From contig CALNCC010000043.1 of NCBI GenBank assembly GCA_937875275.1, positions 1 through 17,738 on the forward strand: a stretch of DNA of 17,738 nt, given 5' to 3'. Positions within the stretch are counted from its first letter, which is position 1. Every line of letters starts with the position of its first letter. Shown here one piece after another: positions 7,601-15,334 of the stretch. The notes under the pieces were generated by a model. The model was given only the letters and a program-made list of their open reading frames with translations. It had not been told where the DNA came from and made no database searches. The DNA is from an uncultured Dysgonomonas sp. (GTDB lineage: Bacteria; Bacteroidota; Bacteroidia; Bacteroidales; Dysgonomonadaceae). Both the position numbers and the translations under genes were made by a program.

Positions 7601-8605
7601 ATGATAGAGTCTATATACGCAGCGAACGAACAACGATACGATGGCAGAATGAAATATCGCAGATGTGGTAAAAGTGGTATATTACTTCCCGAAATATCTT
7701 TGGGTCTATGGCACAATTTTGGGGGTGTCGATTTATTTAGTAAGAGCAAAGAAATGCTGCATCATGCCTTTGATGAGGGTATTACCCATTTCGACTTGGC
7801 AAACAACTATGGCCCACCTTACGGATCGGCAGAGGAAACTTTTGGTAAGGTAATGAAAGATTCGTTCAGCCCATATCGGAGCGAACTATTTATATCTACC
7901 AAAGCCGGACATGATATGTGGGCAGGACCATACGGAGAATGGGGTTCTCGCAAATATCTTATGAACAGCTTGGATCAGAGCCTAAAACGGATGAATCTGG
8001 ACTATGTGGATATTTTTTATTCTCACCGATATGACCCCGACACACCTCTGGAAGAAACAATGCAAGCTTTGATCGATATCGTACGACAAGGCAAGGCTCT
8101 GTATGTCGGAATTTCCAAATATCCATACGAGGCTGCGCAATTTGCATACAATTATCTGAAGCAACGCGATGTACCATGTTTGTTATATCAAGGACGCTAC
8201 AATATGCTGAAACGAGAACCCGAGCAGGAAGGCATCATCAAACAAGCTAAAGAAAAGGGAAGTGGGTTTATCGCCTTCTCGCCCCTTGCACAAGGTCTGC
8301 TGACCGATCGGTACATAAACGGTATCGCTGATGATTCGAGAATCGGAAGAGGCGGTTTCTTGAAAAAAAATGAACTGACAGAAGATATTTTATCCAAAAT
8401 ATCTAAATTATCCGAAATCGCCGCCGAACGTGGACAATTGTTAGCCGAAATGGCATTAGCATGGCTATTGAAGGACAATTCGGTAACTTCGGTAATTGTC
8501 GGAGCAAGTTCAGTAAGTCAATTAGATAAAAATCTGAATGCGATCAAGAATACAGCTTTCACTGACAATGAACTTTCATTAATAAACAACATATTAGACC
8601 AATGA
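7601..8605 (+). CDS. Aldo/keto reductase, YghZ (L-glyceraldehyde 3-phosphate reductase)-like
   Basis: This 334-residue NADPH-dependent aldo/keto reductase closely resembles the AKR14/YghZ group (E. coli GpR), which reduces L-glyceraldehyde 3-phosphate and methylglyoxal. The catalytic tetrad is visible: D65, Y70, K101 and H142 (HFDLANNYG, ISTKAG, YSHRYD). The group-specific N-terminus ERY-x3-MKYRRCGKSG followed by LGLWHNFGG is present, which supports the ATG at 7601 rather than the internal M17. The conserved PYGEWGSRKYL loop and C-terminal VIVGASSVSQL (cofactor phosphate region) are intact. The upstream region shows only a weak TATATTTT box near 7569. Its TGA overlaps the ATG of the dGTPase gene (ATGA), so the two are translationally linked. 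Confidence 0.92.
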   Translation: MIESIYAANEQRYDGRMKYRRCGKSGILLPEISLGLWHNFGGVDLFSKSKEMLHHAFDEGITHFDLANNYGPPYGSAEETFGKVMKDSFSPYRSELFISTKAGHDMWAGPYGEWGSRKYLMNSLDQSLKRMNLDYVDIFYSHRYDPDTPLEETMQALIDIVRQGKALYVGISKYPYEAAQFAYNYLKQRDVPCLLYQGRYNMLKREPEQEGIIKQAKEKGSGFIAFSPLAQGLLTDRYINGIADDSRIGRGGFLKKNELTEDILSKISKLSEIAAERGQLLAEMALAWLLKDNSVTSVIVGASSVSQLDKNLNAIKNTAFTDNELSLINNILDQ

Positions 8606-9924
8606 ACTGGCTACAATTAATATCCTCCAAACGCTTTGGAATGGAGGAATATCATGATGATAAAAATCACAATCGTACTGATTTTCAACGCGATTATGAC
8701 CGATTAATATTTTCCTCTCCATTTCGCAGACTTCAAAACAAGACACAGGTATTTCCTTTACCGGGCAGTATATTTGTACATAATAGACTGACACACAGCA
8801 TAGAAGTATCATGCGTGGGCAGATCGTTAGGCATGATAGTAGGCAAAGCTTTACGAAAGCTATACCCCGATTCGTTAGCCGACTTTGAGGAAATCAGTTC
8901 GATTGTTGCGGCAGCATGTCTTGCCCACGATTTAGGGAATCCCCCTTTCGGTCATTCAGGCGAAACTGCTATAACCAGTTATTTCACTGAGGGTAAAGGA
9001 CAAAAGCTTGAAGAAATAGTAAAAAAACAAAATGGACGCTGGAGAGATTTTACTCACTTCGAGGGAAATGCCAATTCTATTCGTCTGCTTACACACCAAT
9101 ATAAAGGACGACGAAAAGGAGGTTTTGCTATGACCTATTCTATGCTTGCATCGATAGTGAAATACCCTTATTCGTCGGAAGCGGCAACCAAAAAATTTGG
9201 TTTCTTTCAATCCGAAGAGGAAGGTTTTAAGCGTATAGCCACTGAATTAGGGCTGCTGTGCGTGCAAGATCAACCACTCAAATATGCACGACATCCGTTT
9301 GTCTATCTTGTAGAGGCAGCCGATGATATTTGTTACGAAATAATGGATATCGAAGATGCTTACAAATTAGGGATATTGAATAAAAGCGAAACCATAGATA
9401 TGTTGATGAACTTCTTTCCGGAAGATAAACAAGAAAGAATGCGCAAAACGATGTCGATGGTAAGTGATTCGAATGAACAGATCGCTTATTTGCGATCAAG
9501 TGTCATCGGCTTATTAGTCGAAGAATGTTCAGCAGTGTTTATCAAAAACGAAGACTTAATCTTAAATGGGCAATTTACAGGAAGCTTGATTCAAGCTATT
9601 TCGGAACGCCCTAAAACGGCATATAAAGAATGCTCGGATGTGAGCGTGAAACGAATATACAAATCGAAAGATGTTGTAGATATAGAACTTGCCGGACATC
9701 GGATAATCGGATTCCTTTTAGATACTTTTATTTCGGCTATCGAGAATCCCGAAACGAATTATTCTCGTCTGCTGCTCAATCGTGTGCCTGAACAATATGA
9801 AGTAGACGCCCCTCTGATATACGACAGAATATTGTCCGTCATAGATTATGTATCGGGAATGACTGATGTATATGCTCTCGATCTGTACAGAAAGATAACA
9901 GGCATGAGCCTGCCTACAATATAA
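8602..9924 (+). CDS. dgt: dGTPase-like deoxynucleoside triphosphohydrolase
   Basis: This 440-residue protein of the HD-domain dNTP triphosphohydrolase family splits dGTP or other dNTPs into the nucleoside and triphosphate. The metal ligands are visible: H65 in NRLTHSIEV, H109-D110 in LAHDLGNPPFGHSGE, and the distal aspartate in EAADDICYEIMD (D241/D242). The N-terminal DYDRLIFSSPFRRLQNKTQV and the HFEGNANSIRLL segment near 152 are hallmark dGTPase motifs. Length fits the bacterial Dgt type 1 group (about 440-500). The start codon overlaps the stop of the aldo/keto reductase by 4 bp. The coding region ends in the A-run of a hairpin shared with the convergent DUF1573 gene. Confidence 0.93.
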   Translation: MNWLQLISSKRFGMEEYHDDKNHNRTDFQRDYDRLIFSSPFRRLQNKTQVFPLPGSIFVHNRLTHSIEVSCVGRSLGMIVGKALRKLYPDSLADFEEISSIVAAACLAHDLGNPPFGHSGETAITSYFTEGKGQKLEEIVKKQNGRWRDFTHFEGNANSIRLLTHQYKGRRKGGFAMTYSMLASIVKYPYSSEAATKKFGFFQSEEEGFKRIATELGLLCVQDQPLKYARHPFVYLVEAADDICYEIMDIEDAYKLGILNKSETIDMLMNFFPEDKQERMRKTMSMVSDSNEQIAYLRSSVIGLLVEECSAVFIKNEDLILNGQFTGSLIQAISERPKTAYKECSDVSVKRIYKSKDVVDIELAGHRIIGFLLDTFISAIENPETNYSRLLLNRVPEQYEVDAPLIYDRILSVIDYVSGMTDVYALDLYRKITGMSLPTI

Positions 9925-9960
9925 AAAAGAGAGGGAGGCTTCTGATATCGAAACCTCCCT
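9923..9960 (-). terminator. Terminator shared by convergent DUF1573 and dgt genes
   Basis: The 11-bp stem AGGGAGGCTTC / GAAACCTCCCT (one C-A mismatch, 7-nt loop, 9932-9960) is followed on the minus strand by CTC and T6 (9928-9923). It is a good intrinsic terminator for the DUF1573 gene. On the plus strand the tail is poor, though the hairpin may still define the dgt 3' end. Confidence 0.7.
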
Positions 9961-10001
9961 GCCCCTTATATTTGTAAATTCTACGCTGCTGGAATAATCT
10001 G

Positions 10002-10421
10002 TTATTCTTTAGAGCGGATTACCTCTCCCACAATTTTCAGTTTATACACTTCATCCGGAACATTAGTAAAAACAGTTACAGTCTTATTGATCGGACCAAC
10101 TCGTCCTTTTGTATCATAAGATATATATATTTTACTCGTTTTTCCCGGAAGAATAGGCTCTTTGCTATACTCTGGCGTAGTGCATCCACAACCGGCTCTC
10201 GCGCTTTGAATGATCAATGGTGCTGTTCCGATATTTTTCACCACAAACTCACATTTGGCAGGCGTATCACTTTCCTTTATCTTACCGTAATTATAAGTTA
10301 GGGTATCAAATTTTGCTTTAGGCGAATTTTCACCAACTTTAGCCTCTGTCTCACCGTCTTGTGCTACAATAAAATTGACAGAGATAACAGCCAATAATAG
10401 TAAAAAAACAATCTTTTTCAT
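10002..10421 (-). CDS. Secreted DUF1573 domain protein
   Basis: This 139-residue exported protein consists of a signal peptide (M-K-K, hydrophobic 5-19, likely cleavage after A20 before QDG) and one DUF1573 domain. This Ig-like domain, common in Bacteroidota, includes the typical CEFVVKNIGTAPLIIQSARAG stretch and the GCGCTTPEYSKEPILPGKTS block. Its biochemical role is not known. I chose the ATG at 10421 because the frame can be extended only to a TTG at 10430, whereas ATG-AAA-AAG begins a standard signal peptide. A consensus promoter lies 47 bp upstream, and the terminator shared with dgt follows. It appears monocistronic. Confidence 0.88.
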   Translation of the reverse strand: MKKIVFLLLLAVISVNFIVAQDGETEAKVGENSPKAKFDTLTYNYGKIKESDTPAKCEFVVKNIGTAPLIIQSARAGCGCTTPEYSKEPILPGKTSKIYISYDTKGRVGPINKTVTVFTNVPDEVYKLKIVGEVIRSKE

Positions 10422-10467
10422 TTTGCTCAAATTTTAATGCTTCGTGCTTTTTATTCTGTAGACGCAA

Positions 10468-10496
10468 CAAAGTTAATACAAATAAAGATCTTCAAC
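10468..10496 (-). promoter_or_regulatory. Promoter of the DUF1573 gene
   Basis: A perfect minus-strand -7 box TAACTTTG (10468-10475) lies 17 bp from GTTG (10493-10496), a 3-of-4 match to the -33 element. Confidence 0.55.
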
Positions 10497-10579
10497 CTTC
10501 ACTTTTTTATTTTTGTTGATATAAATAACATTTTTTGCACTAAATACCGTCTTTGACTGAATACATCAAAACTTGTGAC

Positions 10580-10612
10580 ACCTTGCCTCCCATAAAGACT
10601 GGAAGGCAAGGT
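10580..10612. terminator. Strong hairpin downstream of the LRR lipoprotein gene
   Basis: A 12-bp stem with one mismatch (ACCTTGCCTCCC / GGAAGGCAAGGT) and a 9-nt loop lies 38 bp past the lipoprotein stop codon. It probably protects or terminates that minus-strand transcript, but no T-run follows on either strand. Confidence 0.5.
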
Positions 10613-10649
10613 TAGATCACATTGACTATACAATCTACTCCGACCTATA

Positions 10650-12002
10650 TTATTTAGAGAATGTCGTTTTCGTTTCGTTATACGAAATATCCGCTATCGA
10701 ATTTTTAGGTGATGCTGTATCAAATGCAGCCCATACATTCACTGTTAAATCTGTACTTGTATAACAATTCAGATATTCCAATGCCTGATTTGCGGATATA
10801 TTCAATGTTTCAATAGGATTATTTTCGCAATCAAGAGATTTCAGCTCCGGTGATTTTGATACATCCAACGATGTGATAGAATTCAGTTTACATTCCAACT
10901 CTTTGAGTTTTGTGTTTTTAGATAAGTCTATAGAAGCGATATTGGTACTCGAGCAATATAGCTTCTCCAATTTGGCACTATTGGATACATTCAATGCATC
11001 AATGCTATTGTTGCTGATTGTCAATGCTACCAGATATTCATTTTTAGAAAGATCTAAACTTTTCAAGCTATTGGATCTGCAAATCAGCTCTGCTAAAACA
11101 ATGTTGGCAGACGTGTTTAGTTTATCAATGTTATTCTCTGAACAATCGACAAATTTCAATTGTGTATTGGCAGTAATATCTAATGATGAAAGTTCAGTAT
11201 TTTGACATTCCAATTTAACTAAAGCATGATTGTTAGAAAGGTCTAAAGACTTGATGACATTATTGGCACAAGACAAGCTATCCAACAATTTATTTTTCGT
11301 TATATCTAAAGATACTAATGAATTAGAGTTACAATTCAGAATCTTTAGCTTGTCATTTCTCGATAGATCTAAGGCTATAATATGATTGTCCGGGCAAATC
11401 AACGTTTCTAAATTTACAAAATATTCAATACCGGCAAGATCACTGATGTTTGATGCCGTTATGTCAATTACTTTGACTTCTTTAGCTTCATCAACAGACA
11501 ATTTACCATTCTTATTTGTATCGAATTTCTTACAATAAGCAGCAAATGCCACATCTGTTATTGATTGGAAAATATCCTTAGAAGAACTATCATCTCCCGG
11601 GATTAATCCATCTTTAGTAATACCATCTTGCGCTACCTTTATGTAAGACTCCTCGCCATTACATTTGATTGCAATAGTTGCAGAACGCTTTTTGCCGGTA
11701 GTATTAACATCAAAACTAATAGACATAGAATATTCCCCGGCTGCATTGCCACTTTCGGGAGTAATTCTTACCCAATCAGGAGTGCTTGAACTTGCTTTTG
11801 TCCCCGATGCATATACTCCGGATGTCCATGCCGCTGTTGTCTTAAACTTTATGGCTGATGTTCCAACTTCATCATCGGCATATACAGTTTGAACTGTCTG
11901 CTGCCCATCCCCTATTTCGATGCTTGCCTGAGAATCATCATCGCTACATCCGACAAATGCACACAATAGAATAAGAGATAAAAAATAAAAATGTTTCTTC
12001 AT
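10650..12002 (-). CDS. Surface lipoprotein: BACON + EF-hand loop + cysteine-ladder LRRs
   Basis: This 450-residue lipoprotein has a signal peptide with lipobox F-V-G-C19, and the acidic SDDD after the cysteine is typical of Bacteroidota surface-exported lipoproteins. Residues about 30-127 form a BACON domain (WVRITPESGNAAGEYSMSIS ... IKVAQDG), a carbohydrate- or mucin-associated Ig-like module. A canonical EF-hand loop follows at 161-172 (D161, N163, N165, G166, S169, E172). Residues 194-403 are ten 21-residue leucine-rich repeats of the form L-x-x-L-x-C-x-x-N-x-L-x-x-L-D-L-S-x-N, with an eleventh partial repeat. Ten of the eleven carry the cysteine; the seventh has isoleucine (LTIS). This recalls the InlJ-type cysteine ladder. 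It is likely an adhesin or ligand binder; the ligand is unknown. No enzyme domain is present. Confidence 0.88.
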   Translation of the reverse strand: MKKHFYFLSLILLCAFVGCSDDDSQASIEIGDGQQTVQTVYADDEVGTSAIKFKTTAAWTSGVYASGTKASSSTPDWVRITPESGNAAGEYSMSISFDVNTTGKKRSATIAIKCNGEESYIKVAQDGITKDGLIPGDDSSSKDIFQSITDVAFAAYCKKFDTNKNGKLSVDEAKEVKVIDITASNISDLAGIEYFVNLETLICPDNHIIALDLSRNDKLKILNCNSNSLVSLDITKNKLLDSLSCANNVIKSLDLSNNHALVKLECQNTELSSLDITANTQLKFVDCSENNIDKLNTSANIVLAELICRSNSLKSLDLSKNEYLVALTISNNSIDALNVSNSAKLEKLYCSSTNIASIDLSKNTKLKELECKLNSITSLDVSKSPELKSLDCENNPIETLNISANQALEYLNCYTSTDLTVNVWAAFDTASPKNSIADISYNETKTTFSK

Positions 12003-12040
12003 GGTTTTGTTATTTTTTTAATTTATATAGATTCGTAAGA

Positions 12041-12054
12041 TCACAAGGTTGTGA
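12041..12054. promoter_or_regulatory. Palindrome between lipoprotein and RNase H genes
   Basis: TCACAA-GG-TTGTGA is a 6-bp perfect inverted repeat 39 bp upstream of the lipoprotein start, in a stretch where I see no good TAnnTTTG box for that gene. It could be an operator; that is inference. Confidence 0.3.
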
Positions 12055-12175
12055 ATAAACTCTTAAATATATAAAATACATTAATAGCATGGACGTTTAT
12101 TCTAATATAATTTACGTTTTTGTCTTTATTCTTTATATTCGTACTCCTAAATTAACAAATGAAAGAACTGGCAAC

Positions 12176-12802
12176 GTGGCAAAAAAGAAATTTTATGTTG
12201 TTTGGAAAGGGGTAAATCCCGGTGTATATGACAATTGGAGAGATTGCAAACTTCAGGTAGAAGGTTATGACAATGCTTTATACAAATCATTTGCAACACA
12301 ACAAGAGGCTGAGGATGCTTTCTCAGACAGCCCCGACAGATATATAGGCAATAATCAGTCAAAGAAAAAGGTCGGCAATATATTATCGAATGCAAATATA
12401 ATACACAATAGCCTGTCTGTTGATGCTGCTTGTAGCGGCAATCCGGGAGCAATGGAGTATCAGGGCGTGTATGTAAAAACAGGAGAGTTGGTTTTTCATC
12501 AAGGTCCGTTTAAGGTTGGCACAAATAATATCGGAGAGTTTTTAGCTTTGGTGCATGCTCTTGCTCTACTGAAGCAAAAAGGAGCTGATATCCCGATATA
12601 CTCGGATAGTCGTAACGCAATAAAATGGGTTAAAGAAAAGAAGTGTAAAACCAAATTGGAACGCAACAGCACAACAGAAGGACTATTCCGCCTTATAGAC
12701 AGAGCCGAAGATTGGTTGAAAAAAAATTCGTACACAACACAAGTTATAAAATGGGAAACTGACCAATGGGGGGAGATTCCTGCCGATTTTGGCAGAAAAT
12801 AA
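12176..12802 (+). CDS. Ribonuclease HI with N-terminal viroplasmin domain
   Basis: This 208-residue protein degrades the RNA strand of RNA-DNA hybrids. Residues 5-47 form a caulimovirus viroplasmin-like hybrid-binding domain (FYVVWKGVNPGVYDNWRDC ... YKSFATQQEAEDAF), as in eukaryotic RNase H1. After a short lysine-rich linker (about 58-75) comes the RNase H fold with catalytic D83 (VDAACSGNPG), E121 (NNIGEFLAL), D144 (YSDSRNA) and D204 (IPADFGRK). I chose the GTG at 12176, which gives the family's usual M-A-K-K-K-F-Y-V-V-W start. The frame stays open to an ATG at 12089, but those extra 29 residues are hydrophobic, unlike the family, and contain a promoter-like box (TACGTTTT, 12113-12120). The gene stands alone. 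Confidence 0.88.
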   Translation: MAKKKFYVVWKGVNPGVYDNWRDCKLQVEGYDNALYKSFATQQEAEDAFSDSPDRYIGNNQSKKKVGNILSNANIIHNSLSVDAACSGNPGAMEYQGVYVKTGELVFHQGPFKVGTNNIGEFLALVHALALLKQKGADIPIYSDSRNAIKWVKEKKCKTKLERNSTTEGLFRLIDRAEDWLKKNSYTTQVIKWETDQWGEIPADFGRK

Positions 12803-13050
12803 TACTCCTCGATGCAACGTTTATGAAAAACCGACATCTTCTCTGTAAAAGAATACGAATCATAAACGATATGTCATGGCAAATCCGAAAGTTCACACTT
12901 ATCCAAGATCTATCTATTTCCACTTATTTCAGAGCTTAGTACTCTTGGGATATACGATATACACATCTAAACTATATTGTAGTCTTAAATCATGTATGTC
13001 AACTAAAGTGATACAGAAATAGTAAGCCGATCAAGGTTTGGCTACATCCC

Positions 13051-15312
13051 TCAGTCAATAATAAACTCGTATGTTCCCGAACTAATATTTCCGGCATAAA
13101 CAAAGGAAGTATTAGCTTCTCTTACCGTGTCTATCTTCTCTCCATTGAGATACACTTTCTGTTTTTTATTCAATAAAGGCAAATAGACTTTACCGCCCAT
13201 ATTTGCAGGAAGAGTTATCTTCAATGTGTATTTATCTGAATTTGTGATCGAGACCTTTATGTCTCCGCGTATGGTTGGCATCAATGATTCTACAAATTTC
13301 AAATCACCTATTTGTGGACGAATGTCAACTGTTGCACATCCTGCCGATGTTGCAGTTACCCCAACCAATCGGCGAGGAATAACATTTGCCGGAGCAGCTC
13401 CCCAAGCATGATTCCAATCTTGGTTGCGTTTATATTTGTTATCCCATGCCTCGAGCGATATTGTCGATCCTACTTTCAGCATGTTGTACCAACTACGATC
13501 ATGTGTCGCCGTCATCAGTTGAAGGGCAGCATCGCCTTTTCCGCCGTCGTACAGCGCATCAAGTAAAAATTGCGACCCATATACACTACAAGCCATTCCT
13601 TTAGAGATGATATGATCGAGAACCGACGATTGATGCTTTTGAGGTGTCAGTCCAAAGTCTAACGCAAACATATTGGAGTGCAGCGCAGCATGGTTTGTGG
13701 TGTCTCCATCGTTATAAATACCCCGTTTGGTATCTAAAAAGACTTTATTGAAATCGTTTTTCAATGTGGTTGTTCTTTTCTTAAAAAATACAGCATCATC
13801 TTTCTCCCCTACAATATCGGCTATGTTAGCTAATATATTCACTGCCTCGTAGTGAAATGCGTTAACAACTGCATTGTAATCTGTAAACACAAAATCATCA
13901 GCCTCTCCTCCTTTGTGATTAGGCCAATCCACAATATCCTTAATCTTGCCATTGAAACGGATCGATTCTGAGAACTGAGGTGTTTGAAGCCCTGTCGTTG
14001 TGGATATCAACCCATTATCTTCTATTAGGGATATTAGCGTACGGTTTTTCAGTATCTCATAATTAGCTGCTAACGAACGACTGTCTCCGGTATAGATATA
14101 GTCGTTCCAAGCGATAATCGCAGATTGCAATATCCATTCGGTAGGCCATGTAGGACGATCCAACAAGCATTCGAAAGAATGGCGAGCCATCGAATATTCT
14201 CTGTCAACAGAGTAGTGCCCTAATTGATTGATAATGGCATCACCTTCGTAAGGTATACGCTCGCGATCACCATCAATATACGTTCCGGTAAACGACGTTG
14301 CCTTTATCGAATAATGACACAAATCCCATACACCGTTCAGTATCTCATTATCTGATTTGAAATAAGCGCCATTGTCGTCGAAAGGATAAGTTACCGTTTC
14401 CCTGATAATATCAGCAGAACTGAGTTTTTTATCATATCCTACAATTTCCGCATATCGGAATGGCATAACCTCTCCAATATAATCGGGCATAAGAATCGCC
14501 CCTGCATCGATGTTAGTATTGCGTCGGTCGGGGTTTATTTTTATGCGATAAGTATGCGTGCCTTTTGCAAGAGGAAGAGTGAATTGCTGGTTACGTACCG
14601 TCGAACCATCTTGTTGTGAATGTATGTTTACCCTATCTCCGGATAAGATCTCTCCCATATTAACATAGACAGTATCTGCATCGGAATTGGAGGTAAGTCG
14701 AACCAGTAGTTGCCCAAAAGAAGCTTTACCGTAATCGACAACCTGTATGTTTGTCGAAACGGAGTTTATCGTTTCGGGGTATTCTGCTGTTTTCACCAAT
14801 ATCTCTTGAGACGAAGCATATACATCAAGTTCGTTGGCTGTGCGAAACGCCTTTATTTCCGACCATTCGCTTTCCCCCGATGTATTGGTGTATGACTTCA
14901 CTCTCCAATAGTATGTTTTGTCGGGCGTCAGAGCTTCGCCTTTGTATAAGACAGAAGCAGACTGATCGCTTTCGACAAGCCCACTATCCCAGATACATCC
15001 CTCCCCAGCTTGTATACTGGGAAGGGAATCTGAGACTATTATTCTGTATTGAGTTTGTACAACGCCGTTCTCTGTTCCCGGTACAATCCACGAGAAAGAT
15101 GGGAATGAAGAACGGATGGGAGCATATCGTACAGGCTCTATCGCTTTATCGATTTCCCATAGAGGCAAAGTCGAAATATATCCATTTATATATACCTTAT
15201 CTGTATATTTCAGCAGATCGGTAAGTAATCCGGTTGGTCTGTTCTGAGCAGTTACGCTACTCAACGTGAGGACACAACATATACTTAGAAAAAAATATTT
15301 CGCCATGTGCAT
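13051..15312 (-). CDS. GH78-like alpha-L-rhamnosidase
   Basis: This 753-residue exported glycoside hydrolase has a signal peptide ending near TAQ (residue 23). An N-terminal fibronectin III-like module (about 62-160, ending YYWRVKSYTNTSGESEWSEI) is followed by a beta-sandwich domain to about 310. An (alpha/alpha)6 barrel (about 320-650) and a C-terminal beta domain complete the GH78 architecture. The acid-catalyst region reads D347-G-D-R-E351-R ... Y-E-G-D358, two residues shorter than the classic D-C-P-Q-R-D-E-R-L-G-W-T-G-D form. The likely catalytic base is E621 in ISLEAWD, near the conserved NHAWGAAP. It should release terminal rhamnose or a similar sugar from a glycan or glycoside, in the periplasm or outside. 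It starts 22 bp after the DUF1080 gene and is probably co-transcribed. ATG at 15306 (MAKYFF) is an alternative start. Confidence 0.85.
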   Translation of the reverse strand: MHMAKYFFLSICCVLTLSSVTAQNRPTGLLTDLLKYTDKVYINGYISTLPLWEIDKAIEPVRYAPIRSSFPSFSWIVPGTENGVVQTQYRIIVSDSLPSIQAGEGCIWDSGLVESDQSASVLYKGEALTPDKTYYWRVKSYTNTSGESEWSEIKAFRTANELDVYASSQEILVKTAEYPETINSVSTNIQVVDYGKASFGQLLVRLTSNSDADTVYVNMGEILSGDRVNIHSQQDGSTVRNQQFTLPLAKGTHTYRIKINPDRRNTNIDAGAILMPDYIGEVMPFRYAEIVGYDKKLSSADIIRETVTYPFDDNGAYFKSDNEILNGVWDLCHYSIKATSFTGTYIDGDRERIPYEGDAIINQLGHYSVDREYSMARHSFECLLDRPTWPTEWILQSAIIAWNDYIYTGDSRSLAANYEILKNRTLISLIEDNGLISTTTGLQTPQFSESIRFNGKIKDIVDWPNHKGGEADDFVFTDYNAVVNAFHYEAVNILANIADIVGEKDDAVFFKKRTTTLKNDFNKVFLDTKRGIYNDGDTTNHAALHSNMFALDFGLTPQKHQSSVLDHIISKGMACSVYGSQFLLDALYDGGKGDAALQLMTATHDRSWYNMLKVGSTISLEAWDNKYKRNQDWNHAWGAAPANVIPRRLVGVTATSAGCATVDIRPQIGDLKFVESLMPTIRGDIKVSITNSDKYTLKITLPANMGGKVYLPLLNKKQKVYLNGEKIDTVREANTSFVYAGNISSGTYEFIID

Positions 15313-15334
15313 TTTGAGACAATCGTTTACCGTT

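Noticed and set aside
8956..9210. Antisense and overlapping open frames across most real genes, here opposite dgt.
   Set aside because: They are shadows of coding regions with clear domain evidence on the other strand, and have no recognisable motifs or start context.
12089..12175. In-frame upstream extension of RNase H starting at ATG 12089.
   Set aside because: The added residues are hydrophobic and unlike the family, a promoter-like box lies inside, and the GTG at 12176 gives the usual family start.
12818..12868. Inverted repeat CGTTTATG ... CATAAACG with a 35-nt spacer after the RNase H gene.
   Set aside because: Eight base pairs at this distance are expected by chance in a 250-bp AT-rich gap, and there is no T-run.
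13021..13050. Possible terminator hairpin (AGCCGA / TTTGGCT) after the GH78-like gene.
   Set aside because: Six pairs including a wobble and no T-run on the minus strand.
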